Of a DNA stretch of 64,000 nt, positions 17,854 to 28,096 are shown piece by piece (position 1 is the stretch's first letter; each line of letters starts with the position of its first letter). Source of the stretch: Mesobaculum littorinae (GTDB lineage Bacteria > Pseudomonadota > Alphaproteobacteria > Rhodobacterales > Rhodobacteraceae); assembly GCF_004011175.1 (NCBI RefSeq), contig NZ_RQXX01000001.1, positions 124,001 through 188,000 on the forward strand. Direction: 5' to 3'. A program made the translations under genes and the position numbers. Below the pieces are notes generated by a model. It saw nothing but the letters and a program-made list of their open reading frames with translations. It was not told the DNA's origin and ran no database searches.

Positions 17854-18113
17854 CGCGTATCTCCTGTGTCTCGCGGGGCGGCCTCGGTCCGGTCCGGCCC
17901 TGCTGTGTGATTGATGTGGCGGTCTGCCGCTCCGGCCCTCTCGGACACCCTGTGGGCCGGGTTGTCCCCGGACCGGTCGCCGTCTTCGTGGCCATGGGTA
18001 TCGCTGTCGCCGCCAAGTTGCCGGTCGGCCCGGCGCAGACGCCGCAGCGTCTCCCATGTCCCGGCCACGACGAGGATCAGAAGTCCTGCCGTCCCGAGGA
18101 TCCAGGCAGTCAC
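17850..18113 (-). CDS. small single-pass membrane protein between bolA and grxD
   Basis: The 87-residue protein begins MTAWILGTAGLLILVVAGTW, a hydrophobic segment (residues 3-19) followed by a basic turn (LRRLRRADR), so one N-terminal membrane helix with a cytoplasmic tail is likely. The tail is polar, rich in Asp, His, Gly and Arg (DSDTHGHEDGDRSGD). Start and stop both overlap the neighbouring genes by four bases (ATGA), which strongly supports translation. It belongs to no family I recognise. The histidine/aspartate-rich tail could bind metal; this is speculation. Confidence 0.7.
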   Translation of the reverse strand: MTAWILGTAGLLILVVAGTWETLRRLRRADRQLGGDSDTHGHEDGDRSGDNPAHRVSERAGAADRHINHTAGPDRTEAAPRDTGDTR

Positions 18114-18355
18114 TCCGGCGGCACCTTGGTGGTCAGGGCCAGCGCATGCAGGGCGCCGTTCGATCCCGACATCTTGTCCTTGAGCGCGGCGTAGACGGCG
18201 CGCTGCTGCTGCACCCGGTTCTGCCCGCGGAAGCTTTCGTCGATCACCTCGGCAGCATAGTGGTTGCCGTCACCGGCAAGGTCGGTGACGGTGACTTTGG
18301 CGTCCGGAAAGCTTTCGCGGATCAGATCTTCGATCTCCTGCGCCTCGATCGGCAT
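18110..18355 (-). CDS. BolA/IbaG-family protein
   Basis: The 81-residue BolA-like protein begins MPIEAQEIEDLIRESFPDAK with the KH-like alpha-beta fold, the conserved histidine in GNHYAAEVID and a second one in GALHALAL near the C-terminus. BolA proteins form heterodimers with monothiol glutaredoxins around a [2Fe-2S] cluster and act in cluster transfer or sensing. The start is the ATG at 18355, since an upstream frame extension has no homology. It is 67 bp downstream of purL on the same strand and first of the coupled trio ending in grxD. Confidence 0.93.
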   Translation of the reverse strand: MPIEAQEIEDLIRESFPDAKVTVTDLAGDGNHYAAEVIDESFRGQNRVQQQRAVYAALKDKMSGSNGALHALALTTKVPPE

Positions 18356-18422
18356 GGCGGCGGGTCCCTCCTGTCGTTCGCGACAGATGTAGAGGTGCAG
18401 GGCCCCGCCTGCAAGCGAGGGC

Positions 18423-20582
<2,160 letters not shown>

Positions 20583-20682
20583 GTCCGGGCCCCCCTGCGG
20601 CTTGACCTTGGCTTCTAGGGCGGGAGGGGGGCGCTGAAAAGGGCCGGGCTGCGTGTCCGGCCCGATCCGGTGCATCGGCGCC

Positions 20683-21072
20683 TCAGCCGCCCGTTTGCGC
20701 GGCAACGGCCTCGGTCACCTGTTGCAGGGTGATCGGCAGCACGATGGCGCCGTCTTCGGTTTCGGTCTGCCCGGTCACCGTGACCGTGTCCGCGGCCAGT
20801 CCGGCCCCCGGTTCGGCGGTGAAGGTCAGGCTGGCGTCGCCCGTCTGGGTGACGGTGCCCAAGACCGTGCCGTCCGAGCTGAGAACCTGTGCGCCGGTAA
20901 GGTCGGGCGTCTCGATCCCGGTCGAAATGCCGTAGCGGTTGGTGGTGCCCATCACCATGTCGGTCGACACGCCCCGCGGCAGGTCGATGGTCGCCGTCTG
21001 CTGCGCGGCGAGCGGGGCTGTCAGGGGGATCGTCAGGGCAGCGGTGGCAAGCAGCATGCGAATGGGGGTCAT
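20683..21072 (-). CDS. small exported protein with PRC-barrel-like segment
   Basis: The 129-residue protein has a signal peptide ([20 protein letters not shown], cleavage likely after ALAAQ). The mature part contains [20 protein letters not shown], which resembles the first two strands of PRC-barrel proteins. The ATG follows AAAGGAGACAGGGAG. A longer frame upstream to 21360 is discarded. It lies 100 bp upstream of purL on the same strand. A periplasmic location is likely; the function is unknown. Confidence 0.7.
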   Translation of the reverse strand: MTPIRMLLATAALTIPLTAPLAAQQTATIDLPRGVSTDMVMGTTNRYGISTGIETPDLTGAQVLSSDGTVLGTVTQTGDASLTFTAEPGAGLAADTVTVTGQTETEDGAIVLPITLQQVTEAVAAQTGG

Positions 21073-21436
21073 CTCCCTGTCTCCTTTGCTTGTCGGTTGG
21101 ACGCGGTGGTGCGCGTCATCCGACAGACGGACAGGTTTCGCCACGCCGGTCAAATGCGGCGCATCGGGTGCGGGGCGGGACGGGGCTGAGAGTGAGGGCT
21201 TTGGAAAAAGCGGCCTGTCCAACGGCTTGGCAGATGCCGTGCGGCCAAAAAAAAGGCCGAGCACTAAGCTCGGCCGAAGTCCAACAGGGAGGTGAAAACA
21301 ACGAATGCTTAATTCGCCGCCTTCGAGATCCCACCTATGCTTCCCGATTGGGCTCTTCAAGAAGAATCCCCGCGGTCGGCGGCATGCCGGATATGCGTCG
21401 GCTGCATATCGCCAGACCGGGGGTCCGAGACGGCGA
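21073..21436 (-). other. intergenic region with strong terminator; possible small RNA
   Basis: This 364-bp region between the LysR gene and the small exported gene holds the terminator at 21247-21275. Its minus strand carries an ACCTCCC motif at 21287-21293, upstream of the terminator hairpin. The distance of about 160 bases from the LysR stop to the terminator leaves room for either a long 3' UTR or an independent small RNA. Short frames in it have no homology that I recognise. Confidence 0.4.
21247..21275 (-). terminator. intrinsic terminator, minus strand
   Basis: Read on the minus strand, perfect 8-bp arms GGCCGAGC and GCTCGGCC flank a 5-base loop and are followed at once by eight T residues (A-run at 21247-21254 on the plus strand). 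This is the clearest Rho-independent terminator in the window. It would end the LysR transcript or a small RNA. Confidence 0.9.
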
Positions 21437-22345
21437 TCAGGCGCCGACCTTCTCTTCCTGCAGCCGTTTGCGATGGGCGATGATCTCTTCGGTGACGAAG
21501 TCGCGGAAGGCCGCGATCCGCTTCGACTGGCGCAGCTCCTCGGGGTAGGCGAGGAAAACGGGCACCTCGGCCGATTCGATGTCGGGCATCACCCGCACGA
21601 TGTTGGGGAAATCCTGGATCACGTAGTCGGGCAGCACGCCGATCCCGAGCCCCGCGATCACCGCCTGAAGCGCGCCGAAGTAGTTGTTCACCGTCAGCAT
21701 CGACGGCACGTCATAGGTCAGCAGCTCCTGCACCAGCGTCGCGCCCGCGGCGACCTGGTGCGACGCGGTGTTCTGGCAGATCAGCCGGTGATCGGCGAGG
21801 TCCGACATCCGCTTGGGCGTGCCGCGCTGCGCGAGGTACTCGGGCGAGGCGTAGAGCCGCATCCGAATCGTCATCAGGCGTCGGCGGACCAGGTCGGCCT
21901 GGCTGGGCTCTTTCATCCGGATCGCAACGTCGGCTTCGCGCATCGGCAGGTCGAGCACGCGTTCCTCGAGCATCAGGTCGATTTTAAGGTCGGGGTACTT
22001 GGCATAAAGCGTGGGCAGGCGGGGGGTCAGCCACAAGGTGCCGAAGCCCGTCGCCGTGGTGACGCGCAGTTCGCCGAACACCTCTTCCTCGCTGTCGCGA
22101 ATGCGGGCCGCGGCGGTATCGATCCGGCGACGCATCGCATTCGTGGCGTCGAAAAGCAGCTCGCCCTGCTCGGTCAGGATCAGCCCGCGCGCGTGGCGGT
22201 GGAACAGCGTGGTGTTCAGCGATTCCTCCAACGCGCGAATCTGGCGCGACACCGCCGACTGGCTGAGATGCAGCGTGTCGCCCGCATGGGTGAGGCTGCC
22301 TGCCGCGGCAACCGCATGAAAGATACGCAGCTTGTCCCAGTCCAT
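21437..22345 (-). CDS. LysR-family transcriptional regulator
   Basis: The 302-residue regulator starts with MDWDKLRIFHAVAAAGSLTH and has the N-terminal HTH (about 18-60; LHLSQSAVSRQIRALEESLN), followed by a two-lobe periplasmic-binding-like effector domain (about 88-295). The start at 22345 follows the family's usual MDWDKL; an upstream in-frame start would add 12 residues. The effector is unknown. The neighbour on the other side is a divergent acyltransferase gene 286 bp away, a possible target. It is followed by the minus-strand terminator at 21247. Confidence 0.93.
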   Translation of the reverse strand: MDWDKLRIFHAVAAAGSLTHAGDTLHLSQSAVSRQIRALEESLNTTLFHRHARGLILTEQGELLFDATNAMRRRIDTAAARIRDSEEEVFGELRVTTATGFGTLWLTPRLPTLYAKYPDLKIDLMLEERVLDLPMREADVAIRMKEPSQADLVRRRLMTIRMRLYASPEYLAQRGTPKRMSDLADHRLICQNTASHQVAAGATLVQELLTYDVPSMLTVNNYFGALQAVIAGLGIGVLPDYVIQDFPNIVRVMPDIESAEVPVFLAYPEELRQSKRIAAFRDFVTEEIIAHRKRLQEEKVGA

Positions 22346-22631
22346 AATATTCCGTCTTTCTCCCGTTCGTGCCGACGCCAAGGGGGCGCGGGGCGCACTT
22401 GGGTCAGGTTAGCATGATTTGCAAAGGTTCACGCTACGTAAGTACGCCGCGGGCGGCGGTTCGTCGCGGGTCGTGGCGGACCGCGGCGGCGGGCGCGGTC
22501 AGGGCGGGGCGGGGCGCCGGTGCCGATAATCCGGGCAGCGGCAATCCGGGCAGTGGCGGGCGCTTGCGTCACAGGGATGTCATAGCAGGTCGTCATCATC
22601 GCCGGACTGCCAGACCGGAAGGGACCGACAG

Positions 22632-23558
22632 GTGAGCGAAACGATCGGCGCCGAATGTCCACCCCCCGACAAGGCGCGGCCCCGCGAGGCGCGGCAGATC
22701 GCGCGCCAGATCAGCTATGCCGCCTCGGCCCGGACCCGGGCTGGGCGGGCGGTGATCCGGACGATCGAGAATGCCTGCGGCCGTCCGGGCCTGATCCGCC
22801 GGGCCCGGGGGTACCAGGACGATATCGCCGGGGGCGCGGATTTCTGGCAGGTGATGCTGGCCCGGTACGGTGTTTCGGTCGATATCGTGTCCGGCACGCT
22901 TGCCCCGATCCCGCGGCAGGGGCCGCTGGTGGTGGTGGCCAACCATCCCTTCGGCATCCTCGACGGGCTGGTCATGGGCGCGCTTCTGGGGCGTCTGCGC
23001 GGGGATTTTCGCATTCTGGCGCATCGGGTCTTCGCTCAGGCGGGGGATCTGGACCGGGTCATCCTGCCGGTGGATTTCGACGAGACGATGGCAGCGCAGG
23101 AAACCAACATCGCCACCCGACGGGCGGCGCTGCAGTTCCTTGGCGATGGCGGTGCGATCGGCGTGTTTCCCGGCGGCACCGTCTCGACCGCGGCGCGGCC
23201 CTTCTCCCGCCCGCTGGACCCGGTCTGGCGCGGCTTCACCGCGCGGATGATCGCCCGCTCGGACGCGACGGTTGTGCCGGTCTATTTCGACGGCGCCAAT
23301 TCGCGCCTGTTCCAACTGGCCAGTCACGCGCATTACACCTTGCGGATGGGCCTATTGATGTCGGAATTCCGCGCCCGGACCGATCGGCCGGTGCAGATCG
23401 CGGTGGGGGCGCCGCTCGGGCCCGCGACGCTTGCACCTTATCGCCGTGACCCGCGGGGAATGATGGACTTTCTTCGCGAACGGACCTATGCCCTGTCGCC
23501 GACGCCGCCACCCGCGGCGTCCTATGGCTTTGAGTTCGAGGCGCGGTACAAGGACTGA
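22632..23558 (+). CDS. lysophospholipid acyltransferase (PlsC-like)
   Basis: The 308-residue acyltransferase starts at a GTG with GGAAGGGA upstream. The PlsC domain motif normally written HX4D appears in VVVANHPFGILDGLVMGALL (about residues 97-116), and the second motif as GVFPGGTVST (about 178). The C-terminus contains VVPVYFDGANSRLFQL, a form seen in alphaproteobacterial OlsA-like or other lysophospholipid acyltransferases. It is likely a peripheral inner-membrane enzyme transferring an acyl chain to a lysolipid. It is 42 bp upstream of murI on the same strand. Confidence 0.88.
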   Translation: MSETIGAECPPPDKARPREARQIARQISYAASARTRAGRAVIRTIENACGRPGLIRRARGYQDDIAGGADFWQVMLARYGVSVDIVSGTLAPIPRQGPLVVVANHPFGILDGLVMGALLGRLRGDFRILAHRVFAQAGDLDRVILPVDFDETMAAQETNIATRRAALQFLGDGGAIGVFPGGTVSTAARPFSRPLDPVWRGFTARMIARSDATVVPVYFDGANSRLFQLASHAHYTLRMGLLMSEFRARTDRPVQIAVGAPLGPATLAPYRRDPRGMMDFLRERTYALSPTPPPAASYGFEFEARYKD

Positions 23559-23600
23559 CCGCGCCCCGGGGCAAGGGCCCGAGCGAAAGGGGCAAGCGAC

Positions 23601-24410
23601 ATGGCGGTCGGCATCTTCGATAGCGGTCTGGGTGGTCTGACGGTTCTGGAAAAGGTGGCCGCGCGGCTGCCCGACGTGGACCTGATCTACCTCGCCGACA
23701 GTGCGCACGCGCCCTATGGCGTGCGCACGGCCGAGGATATCTACGAGCTGACATGCGCCGGCGTCGCCCGGCTGTGGGAGGCGGGCTGCGATCTGGTGAT
23801 CCTTGCCTGCAATACCGCCAGCGCCGCGGCCCTGCGCCGGATGCAAGAGGTCGGGCTGCCCGAGGGCAAGCGTGTGCTCGGCGTCTTCGTGCCGCTGATC
23901 GAGGCGCTGACCGAACGGCAGTGGGGCGACAATTCCCCCCCGCGCGAGGTTGCGGTGACGCATGTCGCGCTGTTTGCCACCCCCGCCACGGTGTCGAGCC
24001 GCGCGTTCCAGCGCGAACTGGCCTTCCGCGCGATCGGCGTGGATGTCGAGGCGCAGGCCTGCGGCGGTGTCGTCGACGCGATCGAGGACGGCGACATGAT
24101 CCTGGCCGAGGCGCTGGTGCGCAGCCATGTCGAGGCGCTTAAACGCAAGATGCCGCGCCCTCAGGCCGCTATCCTGGGCTGCACGCACTACCCGATGATG
24201 CAGGACGTGTTCCAGGACGCGCTGGGCGCCGAGGTCGAGGTCTATTCGCAGGCCAGCCTTGTCGCCGAAAGCCTGGCCGACTACCTGCGCCGGCATCCCG
24301 ACATGCTGGGCCGGGGTGCCCCCGCCTTCCTCACCACGGGCGATCCGCGCCGCGTGTCGGACGGGGCCACGCGATTCCTGCGACGAAGGGTCGATTTCGT
24401 GTCTGCCTGA
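23601..24410 (+). CDS. murI: glutamate racemase
   Basis: The 269-residue enzyme converts L- to D-glutamate for peptidoglycan synthesis. [16 protein letters not shown] (residues 4-19), the first catalytic cysteine C70 in [11 protein letters not shown] and the second C194 in ILGCTHYP are present, as expected for the two-base mechanism. Length is normal. It sits between the acyltransferase and argC on the same strand. Confidence 0.96.
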   Translation: MAVGIFDSGLGGLTVLEKVAARLPDVDLIYLADSAHAPYGVRTAEDIYELTCAGVARLWEAGCDLVILACNTASAAALRRMQEVGLPEGKRVLGVFVPLIEALTERQWGDNSPPREVAVTHVALFATPATVSSRAFQRELAFRAIGVDVEAQACGGVVDAIEDGDMILAEALVRSHVEALKRKMPRPQAAILGCTHYPMMQDVFQDALGAEVEVYSQASLVAESLADYLRRHPDMLGRGAPAFLTTGDPRRVSDGATRFLRRRVDFVSA

Positions 24411-24483
24411 CGCCATCGCCCCTCACGAATTTTCAGGGCCCCGCTGGCACCTTCGTGCCGCGCGCCCACAAGGACGCAAGATC

Positions 24484-25512
24484 ATGACCCACAACGTCGC
24501 CATCCTCGGCGCCTCCGGCTATACCGGGGCCGAGCTTGTCCGGTTGATCGCCGGCCATCCCGACCTGCACATCGCAGCCCTCGCCGCCGACCGGAAGGCG
24601 GGGATGCAGATGCGCGAGGTCTATCCGCATCTCGGCCCGCTCGACCTGCCGCGGCTCGTCACCATCGACGAGATCGATTTCTCCCAGATCGACCTGTGCT
24701 TCTGCGCGCTGCCGCATGCCACCACGCAGGCGGTGATCTCGCAGCTGCCGCGCGACCTGCGCATCGTCGACCTGTCGGCCGATTTCCGGCTGCGCGACCC
24801 CGCGGCCTATGAAAAGTGGTACGGCAAGCCGCACGCCGCGCCCGAGCTTCAGAAAGAGGCCGTCTATGGCCTGTCCGAGTTCTACCGCGACGAGATTCGC
24901 GGTGCCCGGCTGGTCGCAGGGACGGGCTGCAACGCGGCCACGGGCCAGTTCGCGCTGCGTCCGCTGATCCAGGCGGGGGTGATCGACCTTGACGAGATCA
25001 TCATCGACCTCAAGGCCGCCGCCAGCGGCGCGGGCCGGTCGCTGAAGGAAAACCTTCTGCTGGCCGAGCTTTACGAGAATGCCGCGGGCTATGGCCTGGG
25101 GGGCAAGCACCGGCACCTGGGCGAATTCGACCAGGAGTTCTCGAAGATCGCCGGGCGCCCGGTCGAGGTTACCTTTGTGCCGCACCTGATCCCCGCCAGC
25201 CGCGGCATCCTTGCCACCGTGCACCTGCGCGGCGAGGCGGATCAAATCGACGCAGCCCTCAGGAATGCCTATGAGGCCGAGCCGTTCGTGCATATGCTGC
25301 CTTTCGGGTCGGCGCCGTCGATGAAGGACACGCGGGGCACCAACATGGTTCATATCGGCGTCGCGGGCGACCGCAGGCAGGGCCGGGCGGTGGTGATCGC
25401 CACGCTCGACAACCTGTGCAAGGGCTCTTCGGGGCAGGCGGTGCAGAACGCCAACCTGATGCTGGGCCTGAAGGAAACCGCGGGCCTGACCGGCGTGGCG
25501 CTTTACCCGTAA
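24484..25512 (+). CDS. argC: N-acetyl-gamma-glutamyl-phosphate reductase
   Basis: The 342-residue NADPH-dependent enzyme of arginine synthesis has the N-terminal Rossmann motif [17 protein letters not shown] (residues 6-22) and the catalytic Cys149 in [16 protein letters not shown]. It belongs to the longer type 1 ArgC class. The ATG at 24484 is chosen over an open upstream extension that overlaps murI. It precedes ccmE by 115 bp. Confidence 0.96.
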   Translation: MTHNVAILGASGYTGAELVRLIAGHPDLHIAALAADRKAGMQMREVYPHLGPLDLPRLVTIDEIDFSQIDLCFCALPHATTQAVISQLPRDLRIVDLSADFRLRDPAAYEKWYGKPHAAPELQKEAVYGLSEFYRDEIRGARLVAGTGCNAATGQFALRPLIQAGVIDLDEIIIDLKAAASGAGRSLKENLLLAELYENAAGYGLGGKHRHLGEFDQEFSKIAGRPVEVTFVPHLIPASRGILATVHLRGEADQIDAALRNAYEAEPFVHMLPFGSAPSMKDTRGTNMVHIGVAGDRRQGRAVVIATLDNLCKGSSGQAVQNANLMLGLKETAGLTGVALYP

Positions 25513-25627
25513 GGGCCGCGGTCCGGGCCGCAGTGGCCCAGCCGGGGCGCAGCAACCGGGGGGGCGGGGGGCTTGGCCGCCCGGCCTGACCCCGGGGCCC
25601 TCGGGGGGCGGATGATGGAGACGCGCG

Positions 25628-26131
25628 ATGCGATCGTTGAAGAAACGCCGTAGGATCCAGGTGCTTGTCGTCGCGGCGCTGGCGCTGGTGATTTCGACCG
25701 CGCTGATCGGCTATGCCATGCGCGACGGCATCAACTTTTTCCGTGCGCCGGCGCAGGTGCTGGCCGAGCCGCCGGGCCCCTCCGAGACGTTTCGCCTGGG
25801 CGGACTGGTCGAGGAGGGCACGCTGGTGCGCGGGCAGGGCGAGACCATCCGCTTTACCGTGACCGATGGCGCGGCTTCGGTGCCCGTTGCCTATACCGGG
25901 GTGCTGCCCGATCTCTTTGAGGAGGGGCAGGGTATGATCGGCACCGGCCGCTATGTCGGCGGCACCTTCGAGGCGACCGAGATCCTGGCCAAGCACGACG
26001 AAAGCTACATGCCGCGCGAGGTCGTCGACGCGCTGAAAGAGCAGGGCGTCTACGAGGATCCGAACGGCTCGGACGCGGTGGCGACCGACAGCCTCGACCC
26101 CGCACCGAGCGCAGGCTTGCCCGAGGGTTAA
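25628..26131 (+). CDS. ccmE: cytochrome c maturation heme chaperone CcmE
   Basis: The 167-residue membrane-anchored periplasmic heme chaperone has a basic N-terminus and one membrane helix (about residues 10-30), a beta-barrel domain, and the covalent heme-binding H123 in LAKHDESYMP with Y127 nearby. It delivers heme from CcmC to CcmF. The partner gene ccmF, usually next in alphaproteobacterial operons, is not here. The lysis cassette begins 62 bp downstream instead. Confidence 0.95.
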   Translation: MRSLKKRRRIQVLVVAALALVISTALIGYAMRDGINFFRAPAQVLAEPPGPSETFRLGGLVEEGTLVRGQGETIRFTVTDGAASVPVAYTGVLPDLFEEGQGMIGTGRYVGGTFEATEILAKHDESYMPREVVDALKEQGVYEDPNGSDAVATDSLDPAPSAGLPEG

Positions 26132-26193
26132 CCCTGTCGTGACAGCTTTCCCGCCGTTGCCCGAAGGGGCCTCAGGAGCGGAAGGGAAAGCCG

Positions 26194-26808
26194 ATGCCGA
26201 CCACGGTCGAAGAGATTGCAGACGGGATCGTCGCCCGCGAGGGCGGCTTCGTGAACGACCCGGACGATCCCGGCGGTGCCACCAACCGCGGCGTGACACT
26301 GGCCACCCTGCGGCGGATCGGCGGCGATCTGGACGGCGACGGAGATGTCGACCTGGCCGATCTGCGCCGCCTGTCGCGTAGCCAGGCGCGCGACATCTTC
26401 CTGCAGCATTACTATCATGCGCCACGGCTGGGCGACCTGCCCGAGGAGATCCGCGCCAGCGTTTTCGACATGTCGGTGAATGCGGGTGCCAATGCGGTGA
26501 AGATCCTGCAGCGGCTTCTGAACGACATGGGGCACGGCCTGCAGGTCGATGGCATCGTCGGGCCCCGCACGATTGCCGCCGCCGCTCTGGCCCAGGCCGC
26601 GGCGCCGCGGCACCTGGCCGACGCCTACGGCATCGCCCGGCGGAACTACTACTACGCGCTCGCCGATGCGCGTCCCGCCAGCCGCAAGTACGCCCGCCGC
26701 CGCGACGGAGGCAAGGGCGGCTGGATCCTCCGGGCCGAGGAGTTCATCTCGCCCCGCTACCGCCTGACCGAGGGCGAGCATCGCGCGCGGGTGGCGGCAT
26801 GGGACTGA
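26194..26808 (+). CDS. GH108 N-acetylmuramidase / endolysin
   Basis: The 204-residue peptidoglycan hydrolase has the catalytic glutamate E16 in AREGGFVNDPDDPGGATNRG, followed by the EF-hand-like loop DLDGDGDVDLADL (residues 45-57) with Asp at positions typical for calcium binding. The C-terminal peptidoglycan-binding type region has VDGIVGPRTIAAA. No signal peptide, as in holin-dependent endolysins. The stop overlaps the downstream holin start by 10 bp. In Rhodobacter capsulatus, a related endolysin/holin pair releases gene transfer agent particles, which is the likely role here. No capsid genes are in the window. Confidence 0.9.
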   Translation: MPTTVEEIADGIVAREGGFVNDPDDPGGATNRGVTLATLRRIGGDLDGDGDVDLADLRRLSRSQARDIFLQHYYHAPRLGDLPEEIRASVFDMSVNAGANAVKILQRLLNDMGHGLQVDGIVGPRTIAAAALAQAAAPRHLADAYGIARRNYYYALADARPASRKYARRRDGGKGGWILRAEEFISPRYRLTEGEHRARVAAWD

Positions 26809-27332
26809 TCGAGCGTCTGATGGGCGGGCTTTTCGGACCGGGCTGCGGCGCGTTGCGCGACACGGTCGAGGTGTTTCGCGAGAGTGCCGAAGGCCGCGCC
26901 GGCCGCGCCCATGCCCTGCGGGAGGCCGCGCTGGCCCAGTTCGCGGCCGAGTTCGCGCAATCCCGGCGGGGTTGGTTCGACCGGCTGGTGGACGGGCTGA
27001 ACCGTCTGCCGCGCCCGGCGATGGCACTGGGGACGCTGGGCCTGATCGGCGCGGCGATGGTCGACCCGGTCTGGTTCTCCGAGCGGATGCAGGGCCTCGC
27101 CCTGATCCCCGAGCCGCTCTGGTGGCTTATGGGGGCCGTGGTGTCGTTCTATTTCGGCGCCCGCGCGCAGGCGAAGGGGCAGGACTTTCAGCGCAGCCTT
27201 GCTGCAACGCTGGCGGCCTATCCCGCAGGCGGCGCGGTGGACGGAAAGGCCCCCCACAAGGTTCCCGCCACCGCCGCCGCATGGGGCAACGCGGCGCTGG
27301 CGGACTGGCGCGCGGAGCGGCGCGATGAGTGA
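26799..27332 (+). CDS. GTA-type three-helix holin
   Basis: The 177-residue protein resembles the gene transfer agent release holin family. It has an N-terminal cytoplasmic helix, then hydrophobic segments at about residues 68-85 (PAMALGTLGLIGAAM), 100-125 (LIPEPLWWLMGAVVSFYFG) and a membrane-proximal segment. The C-terminal tail is polar. It permits the endolysin to cross the inner membrane. It starts ten bases before the endolysin stop and overlaps the next small gene by eight bases, indicating tight coupling. Confidence 0.85.
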   Translation: MGLIERLMGGLFGPGCGALRDTVEVFRESAEGRAGRAHALREAALAQFAAEFAQSRRGWFDRLVDGLNRLPRPAMALGTLGLIGAAMVDPVWFSERMQGLALIPEPLWWLMGAVVSFYFGARAQAKGQDFQRSLAATLAAYPAGGAVDGKAPHKVPATAAAWGNAALADWRAERRDE

Positions 27333-27510
27333 GCTTTTCGCCGCACTTCTGGCCGAACATGGGCCCTGGGTCGCGCTGGTATTCTTCCTGCTCTACCGCG
27401 ACCAGCAAAAGGACGCGGCCACGCGGCGCGCGCTCGACAAGAACACCGCCATCCTGATCGAGATGACGACGCTGGTGCGCGACCGGTTGTCTCGGGGGGC
27501 GGTGCGATGA
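27325..27510 (+). CDS. 61-residue single-helix protein of the lysis cassette
   Basis: MSELFAALLAEHGPWVALVF begins a short N-terminal segment and one membrane helix (about residues 14-24: PWVALVFFLLY), followed by a charged helical tail (QQKDAATRRALDKNTAILIE) likely to form a coiled coil. This layout resembles small BhlA/UviB holin-like proteins. Start overlaps the holin end and its stop overlaps the next ATG by four bases. It may be an auxiliary holin or spanin-like component; this is inferred from context. Confidence 0.75.
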   Translation: MSELFAALLAEHGPWVALVFFLLYRDQQKDAATRRALDKNTAILIEMTTLVRDRLSRGAVR

Positions 27511-27632
27511 CCGGGCTGGGCCGGATCTGGGCGCGGCTCTTCCTCAGCCGCCGCCTGTCGCAGGCCGAACGACGCAACCGCGATGCCGCCGAGCGGCTGG
27601 ATGCCGCGCTGAGGGAGCTTTGGCCGCTATGA
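27507..27632 (+). CDS. 41-residue basic peptide gene in the lysis cassette
   Basis: This very small frame encodes MTGLGRIWARLFLSRRLSQA, continuing with a charged helical end (ERRNRDAAERLDAALRELWP). Both ends overlap the neighbours as ATGA (start over the 61-residue gene, stop over the 141-residue gene), so the chain of couplings is unbroken through it. It has no recognisable family. It looks like an amphipathic, basic peptide with no long hydrophobic segment. Confidence 0.6.
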   Translation: MTGLGRIWARLFLSRRLSQAERRNRDAAERLDAALRELWPL

Positions 27633-28054
27633 AACAGGCGCTTTGTCTGACGGCCGGGGTGGCTGTCCTTTTGTGGGTGTCGCGGGTCGGGCTGGGGCCC
27701 GGCGCCGCGGCACGGGCGGGATACACCGCGATGACACCGCTGGCGGCCGCCATCGCGGCGACGTTCCTGTGGCTCTGGCGAGAACGGGCGACACCGCTTG
27801 CGCTGGGAATGGCGTTTTCCTGGGCCGGGGCGGCGGGCCTTTGCCTGTGGTGGGCGCGGGTCGGGGCCGCGCCCGGCCCGCTGCCCGGTCAGGCGGTGCC
27901 GCCGGCGGTCTTTGCCTGCCTCGCGCTCTATCTGACCGGGGCGCTCTTGCACTTCGCGGTGATCCGCAGCTCGCTGCCCTCGGGCGCGGCACGCGGGCTG
28001 GTCTGGGGCACCGCCGCGGCGACGGCGGCGGTGCTGGTTCCGCTTCTGCGCTGA
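27629..28054 (+). CDS. multi-helix membrane protein of the lysis cassette
   Basis: The 141-residue, strongly hydrophobic protein has about four membrane helices (for example ALCLTAGVAVLLWVSRVGLG near the N-terminus and VFACLALYLTGALLHFAVI near residues 91-109). I do not recognise it. It is the last gene of the coupled cassette and converges with nlpD with a 42-bp gap. It may be a second holin-like or antiholin component, or merely a membrane protein of the GTA release region. Confidence 0.65.
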   Translation: MKQALCLTAGVAVLLWVSRVGLGPGAAARAGYTAMTPLAAAIAATFLWLWRERATPLALGMAFSWAGAAGLCLWWARVGAAPGPLPGQAVPPAVFACLALYLTGALLHFAVIRSSLPSGAARGLVWGTAAATAAVLVPLLR

Positions 28055-28096
28055 CGCGACGCGTGCGGGACGTGTGGGCGGCAGGCGCGCGGGCGC

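Noticed and set aside
26194-28054. A prophage
   Set aside because: Only lysis-type genes are present; no integrase, terminase, portal, capsid or tail genes and no attachment repeats were seen, and the holin is of the GTA type.
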